This document shows positions 54,971-64,000 of a DNA stretch of 64,000 bases, piece after piece. Position 1 is the stretch's first letter, and every line of letters starts with the position of its first letter. Both the position numbers and the translations under genes were made by a program. The DNA lies in NCBI GenBank assembly GCA_947650365.1, contig OX393550.1:114682532-114746531 (forward strand), read 5' to 3'. Under the pieces are notes generated by a model. The model did no database searches. It was given only the letters and a program-made list of their open reading frames with translations, and was not told the origin of the DNA. This stretch comes from Chamaelirium japonicum. Its lineage: Eukaryota > Streptophyta > Magnoliopsida > Liliales > Melanthiaceae.

Positions 54971-55125
54971 TAATTGGCTACCCCCGAAAAGGATCGAATC
55001 ATTGTTCACCCTGACCATGGGGGCTCGGGAGACCCTTTGTTGCTTCTCAACGCGATTTCAAAGTGCCAACCTGGCCCTAGAGGACTCAGCTGGGAAAGAT
55101 CGCATAGCGTTAAGTGCCAAAAATG
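54971..55125 (+). repeat. Gag cassette 11 (left part only, plus)
   Basis: About 155 bp with the MGARETLCCFSTRF segment. The array restarts about where the KDRIA-like motif ends, so the DRKGK half is absent. Confidence 0.88.
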
Positions 55126-55740
55126 TTAAAACTATCAACTGTGACACTACCGAAACCGCCAAAACTGTCGAAACCGCCGAAATTGTCGAAACCGTCGAAA
55201 CTGTCAAAACCGTCAAAATTATCGAAACTGCCGATACCGTCGAAATTGTCAAAACCGTCGAAATTACCGAAACCGTCGAAACTATTGAAACGACCAAAAC
55301 CGTCAAAATAGTCAAAACTGTCGAAACCGCCGAAACTATCGAAACTGCTGAAACCGTCAAAACTACCGAAATTATCGAAACCACCAAAACTGTCGAAACG
55401 GTCAAAATTGCAAAAACTGCTAAAACCACCGAAACGACCAAAACTGCCAAAACTGCCAAAACCGCTAAAACCGACAGAAACTGTCGAAACCACCAAAACC
55501 ATCGAAACTATCAAAACCGCCCGAAACCGACAGAAACTGCCAAAACCGTCGGAACTGCCAAAACCACCAAAATGGTCGAAACCGTCGAAACTGTCGAAAC
55601 CACCGAAACTGCCGAAATGGTCAAAATTATCGAAACTGCTAAAACCACCGAAACTGCTAATACTACCGAAACGACCGAAACTGTCGAAACCACCAAAACC
55701 ATCGAAACTGCTGAAACCATCGAAACTGTTGAAACCGACC
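55126..55740 (+). repeat. 9-bp array (CGAAAC orientation)
   Basis: About 68 units including CCCGAAACCGACAGAAACTG-type interruptions (about 55530). Confidence 0.92.
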
Positions 55741-55974
55741 TAAGAGGATCAAATCGTTGTTCACCCTGACCATGGGGGCTCGGAAGACCCATTCGTTGCT
55801 TCTCAACGCGATTTTGGAGTACCTACCTCGCCCTGGAGAACTCAACTGAGCAAGATCGCACGGCGGTAAGTGCCCTTATCCACTAGCACATCAAGCTCGA
55901 GGATGTGGTGCTCGACCGAAAGGGAAAAACGATCGAGCATCGACCTCTCTCCGCTTTACGACCTCTTGTCATTA
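55741..55974 (+). repeat. Gag cassette 12 (about 235-bp class, plus)
   Basis: Same limits and length class as cassettes 7 and 9; ends LDRKGKTIEHRPLSALRPLV. Confidence 0.9.
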
Positions 55975-57003
55975 AAGCCAAATTTGCCGAAACTGTCGAA
56001 ACTGCCCTAATCGCCGAAATTGCCAAAATCGCCGAAACTGTCAAAACCGCCGAAACCGCTGAAACTATAGAAACGATCGAAAATGACTGAAACTATCGAA
56101 ACTGTCAAACCCACCGAAACTTCTGAAACTATCGAAACCGACAGAAACCACTGAAACTACAAAAACCACTGAAACTGTCAAAACAGTCGAACCTGCCGAA
56201 AATGCTGAAACCACCAAAACGGCCAAAAAGGCTGAAACTACCGAAACCGTCAAAACTACCGAAACCGCCTGAAACCAACCGAAACCGCCAATGCTGCCAA
56301 AACCACCAAAACTACCGAAACTGCCGAAACTGTCGAATCCGCCAAAACTGCATAAACCACTGAAATTACCAAAACTACCAAAACCGCCGAAACAACCGAA
56401 ATCGTCGAAATGGCCGAAACCACCGAAATAGTCAAAACCGTCGAAACTGCCAAAACTAATGAAACCGTCGAAACTGTCGAAACCACCGAAACTATCGAAA
56501 CTATCGAAACCGACAGAAACAGCCGAAACTGTCGAAACATCCGAAACCGATATAAACTGTCAAAACTGCCAAAACCGCCAAAATGGTCCAAACCACCAAA
56601 CAGTCAAAACTATCAAAACCGCCGAAACTGTCAAAACTGTCGAAGCTACCAAAACTGCCAAAACCGTTGAAACTATCAAAATTATCAAAACCACCGAAAT
56701 GGTTAAAATTGCCGAAATTACTAAAACTGCCGAAACTACCGAAACCGTCGAAACAACCGAAACCGTTGAAACTGCCGAAACTGCCCGAAACGGACAAAAA
56801 CTGCCGAAACCACCAAAACTGCCGAAACCGTCGAAACTGCCAAAATCACCAAACTGCCAAAACTGCCGAAACCATCGAAACTATCAAAATGGCCGAAACT
56901 GCTAAAACCATCGAAACGGTCGAAACTGAAAAAACCACCAAAACCACCTGAAATAGCTGAAACTGTCAAAACTACCAAAACTGCCAAAACATCCTGAAAT
57001 GGC
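55975..57003 (+). repeat. 9-bp array (CGAAAC orientation)
   Basis: About 113 units, ending at a strand switch near GGCTGAAATAGTTTTGGC. Confidence 0.92.
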
Positions 57004-57350
57004 TGAAATAGTTTTGGCAGTTTCAATAATTTTAACAGTTTCAGTCAGTTTTGGGTGGTTTTCAAAGTTTCGACGGTTTTGGTATTTTTGGTAGGTTTGG
57101 TAGTTTTGGCAGTTTTGATGGTTTTATCTGTTTCTATGGTATCGGCTATTTTGGTGGTTTCAGCAGCTTCGGTCAGTTTTAGGCGGTTTCGAAAGTTTTG
57201 ATGGTTTCAGTAGTTTTGGCAATTTCGGTGGTTTCGGCAATTTCGATAGTTTCAGCAATTTCGACGGTTTAAGCAATTTTGATGGTTTTGGCAATTTCGA
57301 CGATTTCAATAATTTCGACAGTTTCGGCTGTTTCGGCAGTTTCGGCTTTA
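57004..57350 (-). repeat. 9-bp array (GTTTCGG orientation)
   Basis: About 38 units, more diverged at the left (57040-57200), ending in GGCTTTAACGAC. Confidence 0.9.
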
Positions 57351-57635
57351 ACGACTGAAACTACCGAAACTGTCGAAACCGTCGAATCCGCCGAAAGTGC
57401 AGAAACTGCTGAATTCGTCGAAACCGCCGAAATTGCCGAAACTACCGAAACCACTAAAACTGCCAAAATGGTTGAAACTGTCAAAACCACCGAAACTGCT
57501 GAAACCGCCGAAACGGTCGAAACCGCCGAAACCACCGAAACTGTCGAAACTGCTAAAACCGTCAAAACTTTCAAAACCGCCTGAAACCGACCGAAACTGC
57601 CGAAATCACCAAAATGGCCGAAACCGCCCATATAG
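57351..57635 (+). repeat. 9-bp array (CGAAAC orientation), right edge of the satellite
   Basis: About 31 units after the second GGCTTTAACGAC/TGAAACT inversion junction. It ends ACCGCCCATATAG, where element 3 sequence begins. Confidence 0.92.
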
Positions 57636-57799
57636 ATTGATGACCGCAAACGGCGACCTCCTAGAGCGACCCTAGAATGCCTTCCATCTTTGGAAATATT
57701 ATCCATAGCACGTAGGCGCCCTCTTGTAGATTGTTTTTGTGGAAAAAAGGGTGTTTGAAGCTGAACGAGTTATTTGTTAAATTTATGATCGATAGTGAT

Positions 57800-58200
57800 C
57801 TAAAAGTATCAGCTTGCACTCGGTCAGCTCGCACGCAGCTTCTAAAAGAATCAGCTCGTATGCGATCAGCTCGCACGCAACTTCTAAAAGAATCAGCTCA
57901 TACGCATCTTCTATAAAGAATCAGTTCACATACAGCTTCCGTAAAGAATCAGCTCGCACGCGATCAGCTCGCACGCAGCTTTCATAAAGAATCAGCTTGC
58001 ACGTAAACAGCTCACACACAGCTTTCATAAAGAATCAGCTCGCACTCAGCTTCTATAAAGAATCAGCTCGCATGCGATCAGCTCGCACGCAGCTTTCGTA
58101 AAGAATCAGCTCGCACGCGATCAGCTCGCACGCAGCTCCCATAAAGAATCACCTCGTGCACAATCAGCTCACATGCAGTTCCCTCAAAGGATAGTCTATT
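57800..58200. repeat. Tandem repeats of about 30 and 45 bp (AATCAGCTCGCACGCAGCTT)
   Basis: Around ten units built from AATCAGCTCGCACG and CAGCTTTCATAAAG-type halves, some with an extra CGATCAGCTCG. They lie between the satellite and the extra ORF of element 3. Confidence 0.92.
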
Positions 58201-58827
58201 GTCATGCAGACTTAAAGCAAAACCGAGGGTCTCAGTAACCATTCTAAATAACCTTGAGATCGTCGGGGCGTTGTCTAGGAGACTTTAAACATGATCGGGG
58301 TCCTTCACATTCACATGCCATAAGAGAAAGCACCCCAGGGTGATCTAGGGGGACCTGAATGGGCGACCACTTGCTTGGGCGACCTGAAAATCTTAGTAAC
58401 CCCTCGAAGCTTTGATTAGGTGAGGCCACCAGGAGGTGCGAATGCCGCCAATGGCCGAGCTGAGGGTATGTCCAGTAATCGGGGTCGCAGAGGGAACTTA
58501 GCCGGGCGGGGGGAAGCTAGCACTTAATTTATTTTTCAAAATAAAATGTTTAATCCTTGGATTCTAGAAGTTTTGAATTATTAGATTTGTGTTTCGTCGA
58601 TTTTCCGAGCTCAAGGATCAATCAATTTGTGCTTTATCGAGTATATCGTGTTTCCCGCTTGCATACCATTTTTTGTTTTTTTTTTAAATTATAACTTTTT
58701 ACATGATTTAGCTGCCTTGCCCGGGGTAGAACCCTCGAGACCACTGAAACGACCACATCAGGGAACTCATAGACAGTAAAAAGGAAACCGGCAAAGGCAA
58801 AGGCGGACTAAAAAAGATTTCATTACA
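58201..58827. other. Non-coding downstream region of Tat element 3
   Basis: No gene or repeat recognised. It contains AT-rich tracts (58520-58720) and a possible transcript end for the minus-strand extra ORF. Confidence 0.45.
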
Positions 58828-60110
58828 TCAAAAGATAATTACAAAAATAAGGACAACAAGTTCATGGTTTGCTTGTGTCCGCCCCACTGTCATCCCCTCG
58901 GCGCCTCTTCTTCGACCCTCTGCCTTGTATTTATCGACGGCAGCGGCAGCGCACTTCTTGAGGAGCTCCTTCAGCTGGGCTTGGAGGCGGCTTTGCTGGG
59001 CTTGCAGGCCCTTGGAATGTGCCTCATTCTTCGCAGCAATTTCGGCCTTCAAGGGAGTCACCTCACTCAGGAGTTTGGCCGTCTCCACTTTTGTCATTTT
59101 CTTAGCCGTCTTAGCTTCTTGGAGCTCGATGGCAGATTGGGCACGAGCTTCCTATGCCAGCACCAGCTCCGCTCTCAGCTCCTCCACCTTCGCTCTCAGC
59201 TCACCGGAGCGGTCCACTTGGCGGAGTCGATGGATATGCTCGTCCACCTTGCGTTTGGATCCCAGAAGGGAATCGTCGAATAAGACGACGAGGTCTCTAC
59301 CGACGGTGGCAACCTCCGCGGTGAGGGCTATACTCTGTTTGTCCACCTGAAAAAGGCAAGTAAAGTGATCAGGGAATGAAACTAAAGGAAAGGAGAAAAG
59401 ACAGGGGTGTTACCTTGGCGAGCTTATTGTAGAAGGCGACATACGTAGATCAGGTGAAGATATTGTGGCCAAAGATCTCACGAAGATAGTGAGGTGCCCT
59501 AGCCTCTTCGCTAGAAGAAAGCTGAGTCCCCGGACCACTTTGACCGTTGGGGCCTGAAGTGGAAGAAATGTTGGGAGTGGGCACTGTGGCCGTAGGGGCC
59601 AGAGGAGGAATCTCCAGGATGCTGCTTTCTCTATCCTCTAGGCTAAGATCGCCTGTTTGGCCTTTGGGCTCTGACTCTGATCTCGAAGCCTCAGAGCCCG
59701 AGCTCGACGACTCGAATCCTATATCCCCTAGGGGAGGAGACTTATAGATCAGGTCCCCCAGGGGATCGACCTCGGCCTGATCGGCCTTCGCAGGCGAGCT
59801 TGGAGGAGCTAATCATGGCAAAGAGGGAGGATGGAGGGCCACAGCAGAGGCGAAATCATCCAGCTCGCTTTCCCTCAGAGTATTCGCACCTAAGGTAGGT
59901 GGCAAAACTTCGCCCTATGGGGCCTCAGTCCCTGCTGAGGAAGTTGGAGGCGGCACTTGAGGCCACTCCCCTGTTACTTGCGTGTCAGGGGTGATTTGAG
60001 GGGGAGGCTCAGGTCGACCAGACTCTTCGTTGTCCAAGCTCATCCAGTCAAGCTTCGAATCGAGCCCTGCCTCCTAAAGGACTTTCCCGATCCTCCCGCG
60101 TCGTGTACTA
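58828..60110 (-). mobile_element. Extra ORF of Tat element 3, coiled-coil C-terminus, same sense as pol (fossil)
   Basis: Minus-strand coding segments follow the integrase. An acidic, Ser/Pro-rich part (about 59830-59430, with SDSESEPKG) is followed by a YVAFYNKLAK segment, then an interval with intron-like borders (GTAACA...TTTTTCAG, about 59413-59350). A helical Ala/Glu/Leu-rich part runs 59349-58828 (SIALTAEVATVGRDLVVLFD; LQAQQSRLQAQLKELLKK) with heptad spacing. It resembles the coiled-coil end of the element 1 extra ORF in composition but lies on the same strand as pol. Function unknown; the copy is broken. Confidence 0.6.
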
Positions 60111-61175
60111 TATAGGGGACTTCCTAGTTTGTCGCGAGCTTCTTGGTGTTGGGTTCTTGCATGTTAGCGAACACCTTTCTCATTACAAGATTGTCATATT
60201 TAAATGCCCGATGGCGGACTCTCTTGTCATAGGAATGCTTCATTTCTTGTCTATAACCAGCAAGATGTAGGTTCGCGAACTCTCTCCTTTCCTCAAGCTG
60301 GTCAAGGGAGTCAATGAGTCGACCTTGCCTATGGCGAGCATCCTTTCCAAAGGCACCTCCGCCTTTACTGGTAAGACGGCTTCGCAACTATAGGTGAGGC
60401 TAAAAGGCGACTCATTCATCGATCGACATGAAGTGGTACGATAAACCCATAATACTCTATCGAGCTCTTTCTCCCATAGCCCCTTTCTTCCTTCCAACCT
60501 CTTCTTAAGGTTGTCCAGGATTACCCGATTAGTCACTTCGACTTGCCCGTTGCTCTGGGGGTACCTCGTAGAGGAAAATCTCAGATCGACTCCATACTTG
60601 ACACAGAAGCTTTTGATCAAGCGGTTATTGAACTGGCGCCCATTATCCGTGATGAGTACACGAGGCAGGCCGAATCTGCAAAAAATATTCTTCCACAGGA
60701 AGTCCTTCACTTGTTTCTCGCCAATCTTGGCCAGCAGGAAAACTTCCACCCATTTGGTGAAGTAGTCTATGGCTACCAAGATGAATTTCTTCTACTACGT
60801 AGATACATGGAAGGGTCCGACTATGTCGAGCCCCCACTGTTGGAAGGGCTAGGGGCTTACCAGAGAATGCAGATCTTCTGCGGGCAAGTGGTTGATGGTG
60901 GCATGCTTTTGACATTGAAGACATTTCTGCGCGGTCTTGACGATGTCTCGAGCAAGGGTGGGCCACCAATAACCCTGCCTCCTTGCCTTCCCGGCTAGAG
61001 ACGGCCTACCGGATTGATTGCTGAACTCTCCGGAGTGAAGGTGATCTAGCACTTTATCGGCCTCAGGGGGCTCTATGCACCTAAGGTTGGGACCGCCAAA
61101 GGACTTTCTGAAAAGGCAACACCAACGAATGAGATACTGACCAACACTCTTCTCTATTCGCTGAGTTTCTTCCAT
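60080..61175 (-). mobile_element. Integrase region of Tat element 3 (fossil)
   Basis: The N-terminal zinc-binding segment is visible (HLHSGEF... CLQCQKHA, about 61050-60880). The catalytic core follows (AIDYFTKWVEVFLLAKIGEK; FGLPRVLITDNGRQF; YPQSNGQVEVTNRVIL), with the D,D,E residues in family positions. The C-terminal MKHSYDKRVRHRAFKYDNLV segment comes next. It is more complete than the integrase of element 1 but also broken. Confidence 0.9.
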
Positions 61176-61299
61176 ATTGCTAGGGAGCTTGCATTCTCGG
61201 AGGTAACGAACGATTGGCGCTATCTAGCCGGCGGAGAGTACCTTGAATGAGGTTTGATTTACTGCGCTCCCGCCGAGTTGGATTCGGGGATGATCTTCC

Positions 61300-61700
61300 A
61301 CTTCGATCACTATCTGCCGGACTTCAAGACCTCCGAGCAGGGAGGCAGTATTGGCGAGGGCGTCAGGTCACTTGTTGTTGGACTGAGGGATTTGCTCAAA
61401 CGAAATCTTTTCAAACTTCATGGCCATGCCCTTTATGAGATCTATATAGCTCGCCATTCGCGTATCCCAGAAAGCGTAGTCGCCATTGACTTGGAAAATG
61501 ATTAGCTGAGAGTCACTGGAGACTTTAAGCTTTCTTACGCCGATGTCGCTAGTGAGCTCCAGGCCGGCTAAGAGCGCTTTGTACTCTGTCTCGTTGTTCG
61601 TAGCTACAAAATCTAGCCGAACAGATTTTTCAAGGATTACCTCTTGGGCGAATAGCACGACCCCAATCCCTGCTCCGGAGATGTTGGACTAGCCATCAAT
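61300..61700 (-). mobile_element. Second (archaeal-type) RNase H of Tat element 3 (fossil)
   Basis: WKLFIDG near 61690 supplies the first catalytic Asp. TNNETEYKALLAGLEL (about 61610-61560) carries the catalytic Glu, and VSSDSQLIIFQVNGDY (about 61520) a further catalytic Asp. This domain, following the ordinary gypsy RNase H, is diagnostic of Tat elements. Confidence 0.85.
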
Positions 61701-62735
61701 AAAGAGCTTCCAATCTGCAACAGCTGCCAATTCGGTCTGGAAGCGATCGGAAGGTTCCTCAAGGAACCTTGCCTTCCCCGGGTGCACTTCCATTGGCTCA
61801 TCTTCTTGTAGCGGGATTAGCTCTTCAGGCAGGAAGTCCGCTAAAAAATCAGCAAAAGCTTGCCCTTTGATCGTCGTTCGCGGGATGTACTCCAATCCGT
61901 AAGCAGCGAGCTCGGCAGACCAACGGTAAAGCCTCTCGAACACCGAAGGTTTTGAGAGCACGCTCTTCAGGGGGTGCTCGGTGATGACTCTGATGGGATG
62001 GACCGAAAAGTAAGGATGGAGCTTTCTCGCGATCAAGACCAAAACCAGGGTGACCTTCTCGATGGGTTGATATCGCAGCTCGGAAGGGAGCATGGTATAG
62101 CTTATAAAGTACACGGGCTTCTCCAGCTTCGCTTCCTCCAAGATGAGGACTCCGATTATCGCATGCTTGGTCACAGATAAATAGATGCCGAGCTCGTCTC
62201 CAACCATGGGTGCCGCTAGAATGGGAGGGCGAGCTAGATAATCCTTAACCCTCTGGAACGCAAGCTCGCACTTCTCATCCCAACGGATGGCAACTCCTTT
62301 TTGAAGCAGCTCGAACCAAGGCCAGCAATTGTCGGAAGATTTCAAGATAAAATGACTCAGCGCCGTGATCTATCCGCTCAACATCTTGACCTCTTTCCAC
62401 GTCCTCAGCGAGTGCTCTGATTTGTTCAGGGTCTGCCTTGATCCCGCAATGGGTGATAAGGTACCCTAGGAACTTTCCAGAGGTCACTCCAAATGCACAC
62501 TTCTCCGGGTTAAGCTTCATTTTGAATTTTCTCAAAACGTCGAACACTTCTTTGAGGTCCGTAATATGCCCTTCTCGTTCATGACTCTTCACCAAAAGGT
62601 CATCTATATAGACCTCGACACTCTTGCTGATCTGATCTTTGAACATGTCAGTGACTAACCTTTGATAGGTCGCTCCAATGTTTTTGAGCCCGAATGGCAT
62701 CACCTGGTATCAGAACAACTTCTGGTACCCCTGTC
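61689..62735 (-). mobile_element. RT (second half) and RNase H of Tat element 3 (fossil)
   Basis: MPFGLKNIGATYQRLV and the catalytic box VYIDDLLVKS (62710-62580), then LNPEKCAFGVTSGKFLGYLI, mark the RT palm. Next are the RT-RNase H connection and RNase H motifs (LAAPMVGDELGIYLSVT; VYFISYTM; PIRVITEHPLKSVL; YRWSAELAAYGLEYIPRTT). The first half of RT is missing because of the insertion at 62732. Broken. Confidence 0.92.
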
Positions 62736-64000
62736 AAACCCTAGATTTCCGCTCTGCAGTGCGAGAACCCCCGGGCGTGAGCTATTTCACTGCCATTTAT
62801 TTTTGAAGAAAAGGTAAAATAGTTTTAAGTTTAGTTTGTTCTTTCTTGCTCGGACCGACCTAATGCCTGAAGATATTGGAACAACCGCCCTCACAAGGAA
62901 GATTAGAAAATCATTTATGAAAGGGTAGTATTGCTCGACTGTCAGAGGGTATCACTCTTGGAAGGAGAGAGGCAATGTCCTTAATTCTTCTAAGAGTGTT
63001 GCTCTCATAGGAGCACGAGACTCAAGCCCAGAAGGCGAGTCATTTCTCACGTCACTCTGAATTAGCCTAAGAGGCTCCTCATACTCATTAATTTTAAAAT
63101 TCAGATTAATAGAAGCAGTTGATATCTCGAGCCAGAATAACACACCACCAGAAGCAAACTCTCTCTATATATAAATCAACAGTCTTTACATCTCATCATT
63201 GGAAAATATAACAACAACCTCCTGGTCTAACTAAGACCAGTATTGAATCTAAGGGTCCTACTCTAGCTCTATCTGTCCACAGTAGCTCCACAGCTGCTCC
63301 ATAGCTCCTAGCACTATGCTCCCGCTACTTTATCAGTTATGTCCATCCGTATGATCCACAAACTCAACTCCTTCTTATACTTGGGCTTGTGCCTAACAAG
63401 ATCATATGCACAAACCCTGAGTCACTTAGACAACTAAGTGACTCAGTGAGAGCCACACTAACTCGATGAAAAGAAACTGATAAACTTAATGAATGGTGCT
63501 TTAATCGATATCATCCTTTAGTTCAACCTAATCAGATCATTTCTTTCTAGCACCGTATTTCGAGTTATATTACACCTCTTATTATTTCTTGACTTTAAAT
63601 CATATTATCTTGACTAATACCAATTCTTAATCTTATTTCGGTTAGTATCATACCTTTATTACTTTTAACGTTACATAAATGCCACTGTTTGAATAATATC
63701 GAATCTCACTCGTATCCAAGGTTTAACACTCGGGTACCGGTACCGGTATCGGCCGGCACTGAACCGGTTCGAACCGGCCGATTCGTACCGGTACCGGCCG
63801 ATTCTGGTTGAACCGTTACCGGCCCCTTTTTTTATTTTTTTTTAAATTGTAAAAAAATCTAAAAAAATCTTTAAAAATTCTAAAAAATTAGAAAATAAAT
63901 ATAAAAAATTAGAAAATAAATATTAGAGTACTTTAGGGCCCTAGTTTAGGACCTTTAGGTCCTTTAGGCTTAGGGACCTTAGGAGTTAGGAGTTAGGGTT
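62732..64000 (+). mobile_element. Start of an unrecognised insertion running out of the window
   Basis: RT homology stops at 62732, where the plus strand begins TGTCAAACCC, an LTR-like start. The 1.27 kb to the window edge has no coding similarity. It contains an AT-rich, A-tract part (63835-63910) and a palindromic GGTACCGG block (63735-63825). Its right end is outside the window, so LTR identity is only suggested. Confidence 0.4.
63735..63825. repeat. Palindromic GGTACCGG/CCGGTTCGAACCGG block
   Basis: About 90 bp of overlapping short palindromes (GGTACCGGTACCGG, AACCGGTTCGAACCGG, GGTACCGGCC), able to form a strong hairpin. It could be the end of a small TIR element whose partner lies outside the window. 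Confidence 0.8.

Larger units (their letters stand above)
43406..57635. repeat. Gag-derived satellite locus: 9-bp repeats with gag cassettes
   Basis: About 14.2 kb made of a degenerate 9-bp unit, YCGAAACYR (reverse complement YRGTTTCGR), roughly 10.3 kb or 1,100 copies. It is interleaved with twelve gag-derived cassettes (142-593 bp) and one 760-bp spacer. Strand orientation of the 9-bp arrays and cassettes switches several times. Since the unit is three codons long, all six frames tend to stay open. On the CGAAAC strand they give Ala-Glu-Thr, Pro-Lys-Leu and Arg-Asn-Cys repeats; on the other strand Val-Ser-Ala, Phe-Gly-Ser and Phe-Arg-Gln. In the cassette's gag frame the array is read as Ala-Glu-Thr, directly continuing gag. 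Interruptions of the form CCGACCGAAACTG recur and match the junction with the cassettes, which suggests a higher-order repeat. Confidence 0.95.
57636..62735 (-). mobile_element. Tat element 3: Ty3/gypsy fossil, pol and extra ORF
   Basis: Minus-strand order: RT second half (62735-62275), RNase H (62345-61689), a second, archaeal-like RNase H (61690-61300), integrase (61175-60080), extra coiled-coil ORF (60110-58828), non-coding region with tandem repeats (58200-57800). The second RNase H is a hallmark of the Tat clade. Its 5' part, with gag and the first half of RT, is cut off by the insertion at 62732, and no LTR is recognised. Broken in several places. Confidence 0.88.

Noticed and set aside
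43524-57584. Long open frames with PKLPK, AETAET, VSAVS or FGSFG repeats as real proteins (for example large Lys/Pro-rich or Val/Ser-rich products)
   Set aside because: All are direct translations of the 9-bp repeat, open in all six frames at once, without start context, domain structure or codon bias. Apparent hydrophobic Val/Ser/Ala stretches are not membrane proteins.
43023-57635. CRISPR-like array or a bacterial repeat locus
   Set aside because: Repeats are contiguous with no unique spacers, there are no cas genes, and the setting is plant transposons.

Overview
The window is intergenic DNA of a flowering plant, made almost entirely of transposable elements nested in one another and tandem repeats born inside them. 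I found no intact host gene, tRNA, rRNA or CRISPR array. The Ty3/gypsy (Tat-like) and Ty1/copia fossils, L1-type LINEs, Mutator- and hAT-type elements point to an angiosperm. One GC-rich captured gene fragment hints at a monocot, but weakly. All LTR-element coding regions are decayed and are treated as fossils.

Layout. 1-1859: 3' end of a copia element. 1960-2108: near-perfect foldback MITE. 3061-3806 plus 15013-15021: an inverted-repeat element split by Tat element 1 (3807-15012, minus strand, CCAGG target duplications). Element 1 carries an antisense gene-like unit with its own promoter and is itself split by a long solo-LTR-like insertion (about 9299-12516). 15022-24575: a gag-only copia-type fossil broken by a LINE (15602-19686), a hAT MITE (19885-20214) and a solo LTR (22156-24213). 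24576-43405: Tat element 2 (plus strand), broken by a second LINE (27338-30396) and by an 11.5 kb LTR-type insertion with GGCCC duplications (30985-42450). That insertion contains a near-identical 1.9 kb direct duplication, a GATCGGTC-rich palindromic minisatellite, and a Pack-MULE-like element (39424-41608) carrying a fragment of a GATL (GT8) gene.

43406-57635 is the most unusual part: about 14 kb built from a 9-bp repeat (consensus YCGAAACYR, roughly 1,100 copies) interleaved with twelve copies of a short gag-derived cassette, with repeated strand switches. Because 9 is a multiple of 3, every frame stays open and encodes tripeptide repeats (Ala-Glu-Thr, Pro-Lys-Leu, Val-Ser-Ala, Phe-Gly-Ser). 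The long open frames here are therefore not evidence of genes. In the gag frame the cassette runs directly into Ala-Glu-Thr repeats, which suggests the satellite grew out of a retrotransposon gag tail.

57636-62735: Tat element 3 (minus strand) with tandem repeats, a coiled-coil extra ORF in the same sense as pol, integrase, two RNase H domains and part of RT. 62732-64000: start of another, unrecognised insertion. Nothing here forms a working pathway; the interest lies in the insertion history, the gag-derived satellite, the captured gene fragment and the promoter-bearing extra ORFs.
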